Source: an uncultured bacterium (GTDB lineage: Bacteria; Verrucomicrobiota; Kiritimatiellia; RFP12; UBA1067). From it: a stretch of 50,911 nucleotides of DNA. Positions 1 to 8,273 of the stretch are shown in pieces (the first letter of the stretch is position 1; each line of letters starts with the position of its first letter). Made by a program: the position numbers and the translations under genes. The stretch is taken from assembly GCA_902776615.1 (NCBI GenBank), contig CACYQU010000009.1, positions 1 to 50,911 of the forward strand, in the 5' to 3' direction. Below the pieces are notes generated by a model. That model ran no database searches. It was not told where the DNA came from and saw only the letters and a list, made by a program, of their open reading frames with translations.

Positions 1-235
1 GTCATCCCTCCCGCGCTTCACCTCGTAGCGGTGCGTTTTCTTTCGCTCCATCAGCGGCGGCGCTTTCCGCGCCGCCTTGGTTTGACCCAAACTTGCTGGG
101 CTTTGTGGCGAGAAGCCGGTTATGCGCCGGGGAGGACATGTGGTATGTTTGCTATGGTTTGTCGAGAGAGCGGCGAATCAAGCCGCACATTGACAAGGCA
201 AGGTAGGCAAGGGCGTTACGCGGAGGCGGGGGTTT
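1..235. other. Window edge without a recognised gene; GC-rich hairpin at 56-76
   Basis: No convincing gene is seen here. An 8-bp stem (GGCGGCGC at 56-63, GCGCCGCC at 69-76, loop TTTCC) is followed by TTGGTTT and could be the terminator of a gene lying left of the window. The T-run is poor, so this is only a possibility. The stretch from 77 to 235 shows nothing recognisable. Confidence 0.35.
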
Positions 236-244
236 TGGTATAAT
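236..244 (+). promoter_or_regulatory. Extended -10 promoter of the L,D-transpeptidase gene
   Basis: TGGTATAAT. With +1 expected seven bases after the last T (about 251), the ATG at 255 lies only about 4 nt into the transcript. An in-frame ATG at 243 overlaps the -10 element and would not be transcribed. Confidence 0.7.
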
Positions 245-254
245 GTGCCGCGGA

Positions 255-1190
255 ATGACTTTATGCCTTTTGAATTCGCTGATGGTCTGCGCCGCAATGA
301 CGTTCGCCGAGACCAAGACACTCGCCGTGCAGATATGCCTGGATCGCGCGGGATGCTCGTGCAATACCATCGACGGACAGTGGGGGCGCAAATCCCAGTC
401 GGCGCTCGAACACTACTGCCGCGACAGGCGCATCCCCGTGCCGAACTCTCCCGAGGCCGCGTACGACACGCTCTTCTCGAAGGAAAAGAACCTCTTCAAA
501 CGGGCAACCGTCACATCCGCCGACATCGACTCGCTCGTCCGCATGCCCGACACGCCCGCGGAGAAGTCGGCGCTGGACCGCATGGGCTACGCAACAATAA
601 AGGAGATGTTCGCCGAGCGCGGACATATGAGCCGGCGCGGACTGGAGAGGCTGAATCCCGGCGTGGACTGGGAGAAGATCAAGGCGGGCGACACAATACT
701 CCTGCCGGACTTTCCGCCGATGGAAAGCGAACTCGCCGCGTGGCCGAGATCGCGGCCGAACGCGCCCAAGCGCCCCGACGCCGCTCTCGTAAAAGTTTCC
801 CTCGCGCGCTGCGAGATAACGGCCTACGACAAGTCGGGCCGTCTGCTGGGGCTTTACCCTTGCTCGATCGCGCGCAGCAAGGCGAAGCTGCCGCCGCGCG
901 GCGTTTTGAAGCTTGCCACGCCCGTCGCAAACCCCAACTACACATACACGCCCGACTTCGTTCCGCCGGGGGCGAAGGTTTCACGCCACATACTGCCGGC
1001 CGGTCCGCGGTGTCCCGTAGGCGTGGCCTGGCTGGGACTGGATCTCGCCGGATACGGAATACACGGCACGCCTACGCCGGAGACGATCGGCAACGCCGAG
1101 TCGCACGGGTGCTTCCGTCTGTCGAACTGGAACGCGGCCAGGCTCTACGCGCTGTGTCCAGTTGGGGTTCGCGTGCTGATTGAACCGTAG
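255..1190 (+). CDS. L,D-transpeptidase (YkuD fold) with peptidoglycan-binding-like and LysM-like N-terminus
   Basis: Predicted periplasmic peptidoglycan cross-linking enzyme of 311 residues. Residues 1-18 form a signal peptide ending near CAAMTFA. Residues about 26-65 resemble a PG_binding_1 unit (IDGQWGRKSQSAL). Residues about 112-155 look like LysM (NPGVDWEKIKAGDTILLP). The C-terminal half is a YkuD catalytic domain with H270-GT and S283-H-G-C-F-R; Cys286 is the expected acyl-enzyme nucleophile. I chose ATG 255 because the earlier in-frame ATG lies inside the promoter. The gene stands alone, ahead of rnd, which has its own promoter. Known for the family: Cys-dependent 3-3 cross-links or lipoprotein attachment. 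Which of the two applies here cannot be told. Confidence 0.88.
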   Translation: MTLCLLNSLMVCAAMTFAETKTLAVQICLDRAGCSCNTIDGQWGRKSQSALEHYCRDRRIPVPNSPEAAYDTLFSKEKNLFKRATVTSADIDSLVRMPDTPAEKSALDRMGYATIKEMFAERGHMSRRGLERLNPGVDWEKIKAGDTILLPDFPPMESELAAWPRSRPNAPKRPDAALVKVSLARCEITAYDKSGRLLGLYPCSIARSKAKLPPRGVLKLATPVANPNYTYTPDFVPPGAKVSRHILPAGPRCPVGVAWLGLDLAGYGIHGTPTPETIGNAESHGCFRLSNWNAARLYALCPVGVRVLIEP

Positions 1191-1201
1191 ACGGTGAAAG
1201 A

Positions 1202-1210
1202 TGGTATAAT
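1202..1210 (+). promoter_or_regulatory. Extended -10 promoter of rnd
   Basis: TGGTATAAT. The predicted +1 is near 1217, giving a leader of about 24 nt that contains a GAGG ribosome-binding sequence at 1227-1230, 10 nt before ATG 1241. Confidence 0.75.
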
Positions 1211-1240
1211 ACGCGCATTCACATTTGAGGACATTGGACG

Positions 1241-2338
1241 ATGGGAGACCTGATTGTCACAACGGCCGCGCTCGAAGCGGCGTGCGAGGCAGCGAGAAGC
1301 GGCGGCTATCTCTCGCTCGACACGGAATTCGTCTGGCGGCAGACGTATTTGCCGCAACTGGGCATAGTGCAGCTCGGCGCCGGCGGAGAGTGCCGGGCGG
1401 TGGATTGCGCGAAGGGGCTCGACCAGTCGCCTCTCGGCGCAGCCGTGGCGGACGAATGCATAGTGAAGATTCTGCACGACGCCCGCCAGGATCTTGCGCT
1501 CGTCAAGCGCTACACGGGCGCGAGCCCGAAGAACGTGTTCGACACGCAGCTCGCAGCCGCCTTCGCGGGGTTCCCTTCCGGAATCGGACTGCAAAAGCTT
1601 CTCTTCGAGGCGCTGGACATCGGCCTCGCCAAAACCGAAACCTGCACCGACTGGACGCGGCGGCCGCTTTCCGAAGCGCAGATCCGCTATGCGCTCGACG
1701 ACGTGCGCCATCTGGCGGCGCTTCGCGAGGAGCTTCTGCGTCGCGCGGACGGCCTCGGAACACGCGCCTGGCTGGAGGAGGAGATGACACGCTACAACGA
1801 CGTCGCGCTCTATGACGAATGCGTTCCCTCCGAGATGTGGCGTCGCGTGAAGCTGCGCCGCGCAAAACTGGACAGGCGAGGTTTCGCGGTTCTTCGCGCC
1901 GCGGCGGAATTGCGCGAGAAGCTTGCAATGGAGTGGAACCAGCCGCGAACATGGCTTGGAACCGACGAATCCCTGGTAGAGATGGCCGAACGCGGGCGCG
2001 TGGGCAGGCTCGTGCACAGACTTGGCGGCGGACGCGCCGCGCAGCTGCGCGCCCTCTATGAGGAGGCTGTGGCCGCAGCTCTCGAGACGCCGGAGGACGA
2101 GTGCCCCGAAGACCCCCGGGTGCACTACATAAGCGAAGTGCTCGACGCGGCCGATAAGGCTGTTGACTGGCTTGAGAAACGTTCCGCCGAGCTGCACGTA
2201 GACCATGCGGCGATAGCAAATCGTGCGACAATTACCGCATTCGTGGACAACGTGGCCGACGAGAGCAATCCGCTCGCATGCGGCTGGCGCTGGGAGGCGG
2301 TCGGGCGCGATATGGCAGAGCGTTTCGGCGTCGACTAG
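1241..2338 (+). CDS. rnd: Ribonuclease D-like 3'-5' exoribonuclease
   Basis: Cytoplasmic DEDDy exonuclease that trims tRNA and other small RNA 3' ends; 365 residues, close to E. coli RNase D. The catalytic set is visible: D27-T-E29 (Exo I), H79-D80-A-R-Q-D (Exo II) and Y150-x3-D154 (Exo III, the DEDDy form). The region from about 200 to 290 (LDRRGFAVLRAAAELRE through SLVEMAERGR) fits an HRDC domain. The start at 1241 is supported by GAGG 10 nt upstream. It is a monocistronic + strand gene; its stop is followed by an array of 22-bp repeats and then mnmE. Confidence in the family is high; the exact RNA substrate is inferred. Confidence 0.92.
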   Translation: MGDLIVTTAALEAACEAARSGGYLSLDTEFVWRQTYLPQLGIVQLGAGGECRAVDCAKGLDQSPLGAAVADECIVKILHDARQDLALVKRYTGASPKNVFDTQLAAAFAGFPSGIGLQKLLFEALDIGLAKTETCTDWTRRPLSEAQIRYALDDVRHLAALREELLRRADGLGTRAWLEEEMTRYNDVALYDECVPSEMWRRVKLRRAKLDRRGFAVLRAAAELREKLAMEWNQPRTWLGTDESLVEMAERGRVGRLVHRLGGGRAAQLRALYEEAVAAALETPEDECPEDPRVHYISEVLDAADKAVDWLEKRSAELHVDHAAIANRATITAFVDNVADESNPLACGWRWEAVGRDMAERFGVD

Positions 2339-2372
2339 AGCCGCCTGAAACGGCTCGTCAGGAAGGTCGGAA

Positions 2373-2526
2373 TTCACCCTAAGGGGCAAGTCGATTCACC
2401 CTAAGGGGTAATCCAATTCACCCTAAGGGGTATTTCAATTCACCCTTAGGGGTAATTCGATTCACCCTTAGGGGTATTTCGATTCACCCTTAGGGGTAAT
2501 TCACTTCACCCTTAGGGTGATTGTTT
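2373..2526. repeat. Seven-unit 22-bp tandem repeat with a CCCTAAGGGG / CCCTTAGGGG dyad core
   Basis: TTCACCCT recurs at 2373, 2395, 2417, 2439, 2461, 2483 and 2505, an exact 22-bp period. Units 1-3 carry CCCTAAGGGG and units 4-6 CCCTTAGGGG, i.e. the TA/AA centre switches midway. Unit 7 ends as the near-palindrome TCACCCTTAGGGTGA. Each core has imperfect dyad symmetry (AATT-ACCC / GGGT-AATT). The array lies between the rnd stop and the mnmE promoter. There are no unique spacers, so it is not a CRISPR array. A protein-binding or transcript-end function is possible but unknown. Confidence 0.95.
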
Positions 2527-2561
2527 CCGAGCCTCAGACCATCCAAAATCGAGGCTGAATA

Positions 2562-2570
2562 TGGTATAAT
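2562..2570 (+). promoter_or_regulatory. Extended -10 promoter of mnmE
   Basis: TGGTATAAT. Predicted +1 near 2577; leader of about 32 nt to ATG 2609 with GAGGAG at 2593-2598. Confidence 0.75.
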
Positions 2571-2608
2571 GCCCAAGTGCAGCGGACAAAAAGAGGAGTG
2601 TGGAAGAA

Positions 2609-3883
2609 ATGGAAGAGCGACAAACCATAGCGGCCGTGGCCACGGCCCCGGGGCGAGGCGGCGTAGCCATCGTCAGGGTTTCGGGGCCTGACGCTTTCGC
2701 TGTCGCAAAAGCCGTCGCCGGGCGAACGCCAGGGCCGGGACGCTTTGCCTTCGCGTCGTTTCGCAATAGCGACGGCAAACTTCTCGACCGCGGCGTGCTG
2801 CTCTGCTTCGCCGCGCCACACAGCTACACCGGCGAAGACGTGGCGGAGCTGCAGTGCCACGGCGGGTCGGTGACGCCGCGACGCATTCTGGACGCGTGCT
2901 TTGCGGCGGGGGCCCGCCTCGCAAGACGCGGCGAATTCACCGAGAGGGCTTTTCTCAACGGACGAATCGATCTCAGCGAGGCCGAAAGCGTAATAGAGCT
3001 TGTCGATGCGCAGACACAGCGCGCCGCAGACGATGCGCTTGCGCGGCTCGGCGGCGAAACGTCGCGCATTTGCCGCGCACTCTACGAGCGAGCGCTTGAA
3101 CTGTCGTCCACGCTGGAACACGCGCTGGACGTCGACGAAGGCGAACTTCCCGGCGGCTTCGCGGAGAAGGCGACGGACGATCTCGCCGCGCTTCGCGCCG
3201 ACTGCGCAAAGGCCCTGGCGAAAGCGGAAGGCGGCCGCCTGCTGCGCGAAGGCGCGCTTGTGGTGCTGGCCGGTCCGCCGAACGCCGGCAAGTCGTCCCT
3301 GATGAACGCGCTTCTCGGCTCGAACCGCGCGATAGTCTCGTCAACGCCGGGCACCACGCGCGATTCGATAGAGGAATCGCTTGATATTGGCGGGTGGCCT
3401 GTCAGACTGGTCGACACGGCAGGCCTTCGCGACTCCGCCGACCCGGTGGAAAGCGAGGGCGTGAACCGCGCCGAGGCGCTCGCGGCCTCCGCCGATATCG
3501 TGCTTTGGCTTGGCGGCGAAACTCCGCCGGAGGAACTGGCGGCGGCGACCTTGATCGTCCACTCGAAGTGCGATATCGCGCGCGGCGCAGGCCTGAACGT
3601 ATCGGCCAAGACGGGCGAAGGCCTCGACGACCTGGAAAACGCAATCGCCGCCAGACTCGACAAACTCGCAGGGAGGTCCGCCGATTCTTCCGCGACGCCA
3701 TCTGCGCGGGAGCGCGCCCTGCTCAGCGAAGCGCATAGCGCCCTCGCCGGTGTTCCGCCCGACATGGTGCTGGCGGCAAACGCCGCACGCAGCGCAGCAA
3801 CCGCGCTAGGCCGTCTGGTGGGCGCGGAATATTCGCGCGACATTCTGGACGCGCTGTTTTCACGGTTCTGCGTGGGGAAATAG
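2609..3883 (+). CDS. mnmE: tRNA uridine-5-carboxymethylaminomethyl modification GTPase MnmE
   Basis: GTPase partner of MnmG; together they install cmnm5U at tRNA wobble position 34. 424 residues, slightly short for the family (about 450). The N-terminal tetrahydrofolate-binding domain shows the typical [18 protein letters not shown] start. The G domain has G1 GPPNAGKSS at 222-230, TTRD switch I, G3 DTAG from D269, and a G4 SKCD ending at D322. The protein ends in FCVGK, keeping the essential C-terminal Cys (C421). A GTG lies three codons upstream at 2600, but GAGGAG at 2593-2598 is spaced properly only for ATG 2609. Its partner mnmG lies 40 kb away beside the presumed origin. It converges with the next gene with a 2-nt gap. 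Confidence 0.96.
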   Translation: MEERQTIAAVATAPGRGGVAIVRVSGPDAFAVAKAVAGRTPGPGRFAFASFRNSDGKLLDRGVLLCFAAPHSYTGEDVAELQCHGGSVTPRRILDACFAAGARLARRGEFTERAFLNGRIDLSEAESVIELVDAQTQRAADDALARLGGETSRICRALYERALELSSTLEHALDVDEGELPGGFAEKATDDLAALRADCAKALAKAEGGRLLREGALVVLAGPPNAGKSSLMNALLGSNRAIVSSTPGTTRDSIEESLDIGGWPVRLVDTAGLRDSADPVESEGVNRAEALAASADIVLWLGGETPPEELAAATLIVHSKCDIARGAGLNVSAKTGEGLDDLENAIAARLDKLAGRSADSSATPSARERALLSEAHSALAGVPPDMVLAANAARSAATALGRLVGAEYSRDILDALFSRFCVGK

Positions 3884-3885
3884 CC

Positions 3886-4617
3886 TTACCGCGCGGAACC
3901 GCCGTTCAGTTGCGGCGGCGCCGGAAGAGGCGCCATGCCGCGTTCGTGCAGACGCGCGTTCAGTCCGAGCCATGTCTGGTAGAGGTGGCTTTCCGGCACG
4001 CGCTGGAGGCTCTCGGCCGCATGGTCGCGAAACTCGCGCTCTTTCTGCTGGCGCTCCTCGAGGAAGTCCATGTACTGTCCGACGCTTTCGCCCGACGCGA
4101 GATGCGCGCGCATCTCTTCGCGCAGGCCGGCTATTATGTTCTTCAGCTGACGTATCTCCTTCGGCTCGCCTTCAACATACGCGACGCGCCCAGAAAGCTC
4201 GGCGGGAAACGCCGCGATCTCGTCGGCGGTCATCAGCGGAGCGAGCGCGTTCGAACCGGGCTGGGCATAGGCGGCGAGGAAGCGGTCGAGCGGACTTTTC
4301 AGGACGTCAACCCAGTCGGTGTAGACGCCTGCCGCTATTATCGAAGCGTCGCCGTAAAGCTGGGCGCGCGCGGCGGGGGCGCGGTCGTCCCCGGCGCGAA
4401 GGGCCGCGCCGACGGCGCAGACGAGCGCGGCCGCCAGCGCCGCGATCACCGCCGCGACAGCCCAGGGCCGCCAGTTCACGGGGTCGTCGCCCACGAGTCT
4501 GTACGGCCTTACCCCCTGCTTGCGCAGAAGCGCGTACGCGTTCTCGCGGCTCCGCGCCTTTATCCAGCCGGACCTGTTCTCGTTATCCTTCGTCTGATAG
4601 AAATACTGATACTTCAC
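3886..4617 (-). CDS. Membrane protein with a GspF/PilC-like N-terminal motif; function unknown
   Basis: 243 residues. Residues 1-43 (YFYQTKDNENRSGWIKARS, then A..LLRKQGVRPYRLV) resemble the small cytoplasmic N-terminus of type II secretion F proteins, where a modified G-W motif is followed by A-x-x-x-LR-x-QG-x-x-P. One membrane segment spans about 51-73 (WAVAAVIAALAAALVCAVGAAL). The rest is a charged, probably helical periplasmic part (EIRQLKNIIAGLREEM through EERQQKEREFRDHA). It lacks the T2SSF membrane domains, so it is not a secretion platform. It starts with GTG one base after the stop of the DUF2723 gene (SD AGGAAG), so the two are translationally coupled. Function not recognised. Confidence 0.72.
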   Translation of the reverse strand: MKYQYFYQTKDNENRSGWIKARSRENAYALLRKQGVRPYRLVGDDPVNWRPWAVAAVIAALAAALVCAVGAALRAGDDRAPAARAQLYGDASIIAAGVYTDWVDVLKSPLDRFLAAYAQPGSNALAPLMTADEIAAFPAELSGRVAYVEGEPKEIRQLKNIIAGLREEMRAHLASGESVGQYMDFLEERQQKEREFRDHAAESLQRVPESHLYQTWLGLNARLHERGMAPLPAPPQLNGGSAR

Positions 4618-4618
4618 T

Positions 4619-7600
4619 TTACTTCCTGCGTTGGAAAAGCGGCAGGGCGATTTCGTACAGCTCCTGGTCGCGCTGCAATCTCTCGAACAGCAGCTGCGGG
4701 GCGATCTTGTAGCCTGCTATGAAGCTTCTCTGCGCGGCCTGCCTGCGGCCCGTGCGATGCTGTATCTTCGCCAGGTCGGCCCAGGCGAGCGCGTCCTTCG
4801 CAGGCTCGATGCGGAGATACTTCTCAAGGCATCTTTCGGCGTCGGCGTCGAGCCTCGCGTCCACGAGCATCGCGGATATCGCCTGAAGCAGGGCAGGGTC
4901 GGAGACATCGTCGAAAATCGTGCGAACCATCTGCGCGGCCTCCATCGTGCGGCCCATTCCGTAATAGCATCTGGCGAGCATGAACGTTTCGGCCGTCGGC
5001 AGTTTTCCTCCCTCGCGGCGGCGTCTGGCCTCCAGCGACTCGGCCTGCGCGTACAGGGCGCGAAGGCGCCCGACGACATCCCTGAGCGGCGCCGTGCGCT
5101 TGTTCCTGGGGTCGATGAGGTCGGTGTAGTCCATCAGCTCTATGGCGACATCCCACTTGCGGAACGGCAGCAGACACTCCTGCGCGTAGCGGAACGCGGC
5201 CTCTGGCGACGCGGGATATAGAAGGCACGCCTCGCGGAAAGCCTGCGCCGCCTCCGCATAGCGGTTTTGGCTCACATAAAGGCCGGCGAGCGCCGCGCGC
5301 AGCTTCGAGAAGGCTTTCTGCCCGGCGAAGTCGCGGCGGTACATCGGATCCTTGAGAAGGCGGCGCACGTACCAATCCCAGAAATCGCGGTCCTTCGCGG
5401 CGGTCTTCGCGTCGTAGGGCGTCTTCTCGGCGTTGATCTTCATTATCAGGCCGTGCGGCGAGAGGTAGGGATACATCCACTTTATGACGTAGCTCTCCTC
5501 CACATAGAACGAGTGGCGCAGGCGGTCGTGGTCGAACATCATCTTCGTGAGGATGCCGTTGATCTCCATCACGCCCAACGCGCCCGTGACCTGCACTTTG
5601 CCGTTTTCGATCTTCAGGTCGCCGTTCGCCTGGCGCACGCCGCGCTGCACTTCATCGACATAGATGTTGAACGCCTCGCCGCTGTCGTCCTTGGACGGTA
5701 TCCATATCTCGTCGCCGTAGAGGTCGCGCTGCACGCTCATGTAAGTGTCGTCGGCGAGCGCGTTCTGCGTGATGAGATACACGTCGGGACGGTAGTCGGC
5801 CGCGTATATCATGTACGTCGGCACGAAACGCCCCGGATCCGTTCCGCCGAAGAATATCGAAAACGGCTCCATGGCCTCGGGCCAGTCCGGGTCGGGGAGA
5901 GGCTCCTCGTCGGCGACCAGCTGCTCTTTGATCGCCTTCGCGCCGTCAAGCTGGTACGCGCCGAACTGCCAGCCGAAGGTGTGGCCGTTCTGCTCGCACC
6001 CGCCCAGCTCGAAGACCATGCGGTCGTCGGTGTAGTTCTGCACGATCGGCGCCACCGCCGCCACGACGACCGCAAGCGCCGCGAGGGCGATCGCAAGGCG
6101 GCGCGCACCGTTCGCCGGCGGCAGACCTTCCGCCCTGGCGCGGGCGCGGGCCTTGAGCGCCAGCGCGCCGGCGAAGACGAGGCCGTAGCCGATCCAGAGG
6201 GCGATCATCGCATGGGACGAAATGAACTTCACCTTCTGGATGAAGCCGTCCTGCACGTCGCCCTTCACGTTCGCGAGCAGTATCAGCAGGAACGACATCA
6301 TGAGGAAGCACGCGGCCGCCGCGCCCATCCACTGCCAGAAGGTTTTCTTCTCGGCCTTCCTTACGACCCAATGGCCCGCGATGAAGGGAACGGGCGCGAA
6401 CAGCAGCATCACATCGGTGAACTGCAGCTTTACGTCGCCGAAGTAGTGCATCATCTGCTTGCCCATGAAGTCCAGGAAGTGGCCCACGCTCTTGAAGCCG
6501 GGCACCCCGATCGCCTCGTACTGTCCGCGCATGATCGCATGCTTGAAACCTTCCCACGTGCGTGGATAGCCCCAGTTCATCGGCGGGTTCCTGAGATCGG
6601 ACACTATCGGCATGTATGCGTAGAAGCTTATGCCGAGCTGGGCGAAGAACGCCGCGCCGGCGACGCTGCGCCCGTTCGGCAGGGTAAGCCAGGCGAGGGC
6701 GAGAAGCACGAAGTTCCACGCTATCGGCCAGCCGAACCACCAGCTCTGCGGATGGGTGAGGCCGTTCATCGCGCCGTGCCGCAAAAGCGTGAACACCGCG
6801 ATGTGCATGCCCGCGACGGGAATCGCGAAGCAGAGGCCCTTCTTCGTAGGCGCGGCAAGCGCGAACAGCACGATCAGCAGCAGCCAGAAAACCGCCGTCG
6901 ATTTGCCCCACGGATACTTCGGCCCCATATAGCCCGCGTCGCCGGCCATCGGCACGGCAAGCGCGAACACTATCGCAAGCAGGGCAAAACCCGCCGACGC
7001 CGCGAGAAGCTTGAGCGGCTTCGGCTCGGTAGGCTTTTCGGCAATCTCAAGCGCGGCAAGCGCGGCGGCCACGACCGAGGCCGCGACAAACGCGGCTATC
7101 AGCGCGTAGCGCCACGGCTCTATCAGCGGCGCGACCGGCGCATAGATCCCGCTCCATTCGTTCTTGCCGACGAACACGAAAGACGAGAGGAAAATCAGCG
7201 CCGCGCCTGCGCCGCCGCAGAAGAGCACGGCCTTGCGGCGCTTCTCGCCGTCCTTGAGAACGGCGGCCGCGACAAGCGAGGCCACCAGAACCGCAACGCC
7301 AAGCGCGATGAAGAACGTCGACGGGCAGCCCGAAACCGATTGGAGCGCGGCGTGCTTGTTGATGGCGTCGGCCTGCATGTAGCGGTCGGCCCTGACCAGC
7401 TGGCCGATCTTGAGCACCTGGTACGAAAGCGCCACGGGTATGAGATACGTGAACACGTCGCGGAAGAGCGCGATGTTGGTCATCATGATCACGATCGCAA
7501 GCGGCACGATGGCGAACAGCAGAACCTGGTAGTTGGTGAGCCCAAGGCCGAACACGAACGCCGTGAGGAAAAGCATCTTGTCGGACGGCCTTCTCATCCA

Positions 7601-8182
7601 GCGGTACGACAGCAGAAACACCCACATCAGGAACAGCGCGTTCAGCGAGTATATCTCCACTATGGTGGACTGCGACCACTCCACCGGCGAAAGCGAGAAC
7701 GTCAGCGCGCCGGCGACGCCGCCGCCGTATGCGAGGATTCCGGAAGGCTCGCCGGCTTTCGGCAGAGCTGCAGCGTCGGCGACATCCTCCCTGCCGCCGA
7801 TGAAGTCGTGGGCCGAGCGGCATATCAGCATCGCCGTGCAGCCCGCGGCGAGCGCGCCCGCGACGGCCGAGAAGCAGCTTATCGCCCAGGCGGGCGTCGG
7901 GTGGCCCATGTATGCGACCCATGCGAACAGCTTGCAGAATATCCAGCTGCACAGCGTCCAGAACGGATACCCCGGCGGATGCGGAACGCCGAGATGCGCG
8001 CCAGCCGTGGCAAGCTCGCCGGAATCCTCCAGTCCGACCGAAGGGCCAAGCGTGAAGAAGTACACCGCAAACGTGGAGAGAGTGGCAGTCCAAAAAGCAG
8101 CCCAGTCCAAACGCGTAAAGAAGCGTTCGTCCGACCTGGTCTTCCACGCACCGACCAGCCTTGAAAGAACATTCTGACTCAT
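4619..8182 (-). CDS. DUF2723 (GT-C-type) polytopic membrane protein with C-terminal TPR region
   Basis: 1187 residues. The N-terminal domain carries the DUF2723 signature: L-E52-D-S-G-E56-L near the end of the first loop, and H68-PPGYP. This family (also TMEM260/POMT-like) is believed to be lipid-linked-sugar-dependent glycosyltransferases of GT-C topology; the acidic pair in the first loop would be catalytic. Roughly a dozen hydrophobic segments follow up to about residue 715, interrupted by a loop-rich part at 225-330. Residues about 740-960 form a soluble domain, and 985-1187 look like TPR repeats (A-x-x-GLYVSQNRYAEAAQAFREA). The start codon lies about 2 nt after the predicted +1. The next gene begins 1 nt after the stop. 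The sugar and acceptor are unknown. Confidence 0.85.
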   Translation of the reverse strand: MSQNVLSRLVGAWKTRSDERFFTRLDWAAFWTATLSTFAVYFFTLGPSVGLEDSGELATAGAHLGVPHPPGYPFWTLCSWIFCKLFAWVAYMGHPTPAWAISCFSAVAGALAAGCTAMLICRSAHDFIGGREDVADAAALPKAGEPSGILAYGGGVAGALTFSLSPVEWSQSTIVEIYSLNALFLMWVFLLSYRWMRRPSDKMLFLTAFVFGLGLTNYQVLLFAIVPLAIVIMMTNIALFRDVFTYLIPVALSYQVLKIGQLVRADRYMQADAINKHAALQSVSGCPSTFFIALGVAVLVASLVAAAVLKDGEKRRKAVLFCGGAGAALIFLSSFVFVGKNEWSGIYAPVAPLIEPWRYALIAAFVAASVVAAALAALEIAEKPTEPKPLKLLAASAGFALLAIVFALAVPMAGDAGYMGPKYPWGKSTAVFWLLLIVLFALAAPTKKGLCFAIPVAGMHIAVFTLLRHGAMNGLTHPQSWWFGWPIAWNFVLLALAWLTLPNGRSVAGAAFFAQLGISFYAYMPIVSDLRNPPMNWGYPRTWEGFKHAIMRGQYEAIGVPGFKSVGHFLDFMGKQMMHYFGDVKLQFTDVMLLFAPVPFIAGHWVVRKAEKKTFWQWMGAAAACFLMMSFLLILLANVKGDVQDGFIQKVKFISSHAMIALWIGYGLVFAGALALKARARARAEGLPPANGARRLAIALAALAVVVAAVAPIVQNYTDDRMVFELGGCEQNGHTFGWQFGAYQLDGAKAIKEQLVADEEPLPDPDWPEAMEPFSIFFGGTDPGRFVPTYMIYAADYRPDVYLITQNALADDTYMSVQRDLYGDEIWIPSKDDSGEAFNIYVDEVQRGVRQANGDLKIENGKVQVTGALGVMEINGILTKMMFDHDRLRHSFYVEESYVIKWMYPYLSPHGLIMKINAEKTPYDAKTAAKDRDFWDWYVRRLLKDPMYRRDFAGQKAFSKLRAALAGLYVSQNRYAEAAQAFREACLLYPASPEAAFRYAQECLLPFRKWDVAIELMDYTDLIDPRNKRTAPLRDVVGRLRALYAQAESLEARRRREGGKLPTAETFMLARCYYGMGRTMEAAQMVRTIFDDVSDPALLQAISAMLVDARLDADAERCLEKYLRIEPAKDALAWADLAKIQHRTGRRQAAQRSFIAGYKIAPQLLFERLQRDQELYEIALPLFQRRK

Positions 8183-8190
8183 AGGTCAAT

Positions 8191-8199
8191 ATTATACCA
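8191..8199 (-). promoter_or_regulatory. Extended -10 promoter of the DUF2723 gene, next to the upstream terminator
   Basis: On the minus strand TGGTATAAT; predicted +1 near 8184 and ATG at 8182, so nearly leaderless. The TTTTT of the upstream terminator tail runs into the TGG of this promoter. Confidence 0.75.
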
Positions 8200-8204
8200 A
8201 AAAT

Positions 8205-8231
8205 CCCCGGCGCCTAGACCAAGCGCCGGGG
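8205..8231 (-). terminator. Intrinsic terminator of the outer-membrane barrel gene
   Basis: A perfect 9-bp GC stem (CCCCGGCGC at 8205-8213, GCGCCGGGG at 8223-8231, 9-nt loop) followed on the minus strand by ATTTTTGG. It lies 43 bp beyond the stop of the gene ending at 8274. Confidence 0.85.
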
Positions 8232-8273
8232 CCTGTACAACCAAAGACAGGATTTGAGGAAATGCGGCGACCG

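Noticed and set aside
31-243. 70-residue ORF at the left edge
   Set aside because: Arg-rich translation without homology features, spanning a terminator-like hairpin and the promoter of the next gene.
243-254. Earlier start of the L,D-transpeptidase at ATG 243
   Set aside because: This ATG overlaps the TATAAT -10 element, so it lies upstream of the predicted transcript.
2373-2526. CRISPR array
   Set aside because: The 22-bp units are directly adjacent with no unique spacers and no cas gene is near.
5267-8164. 965-residue open frame antisense to the DUF2723 gene
   Set aside because: Same reason: charged, featureless translation opposite a clear membrane protein.
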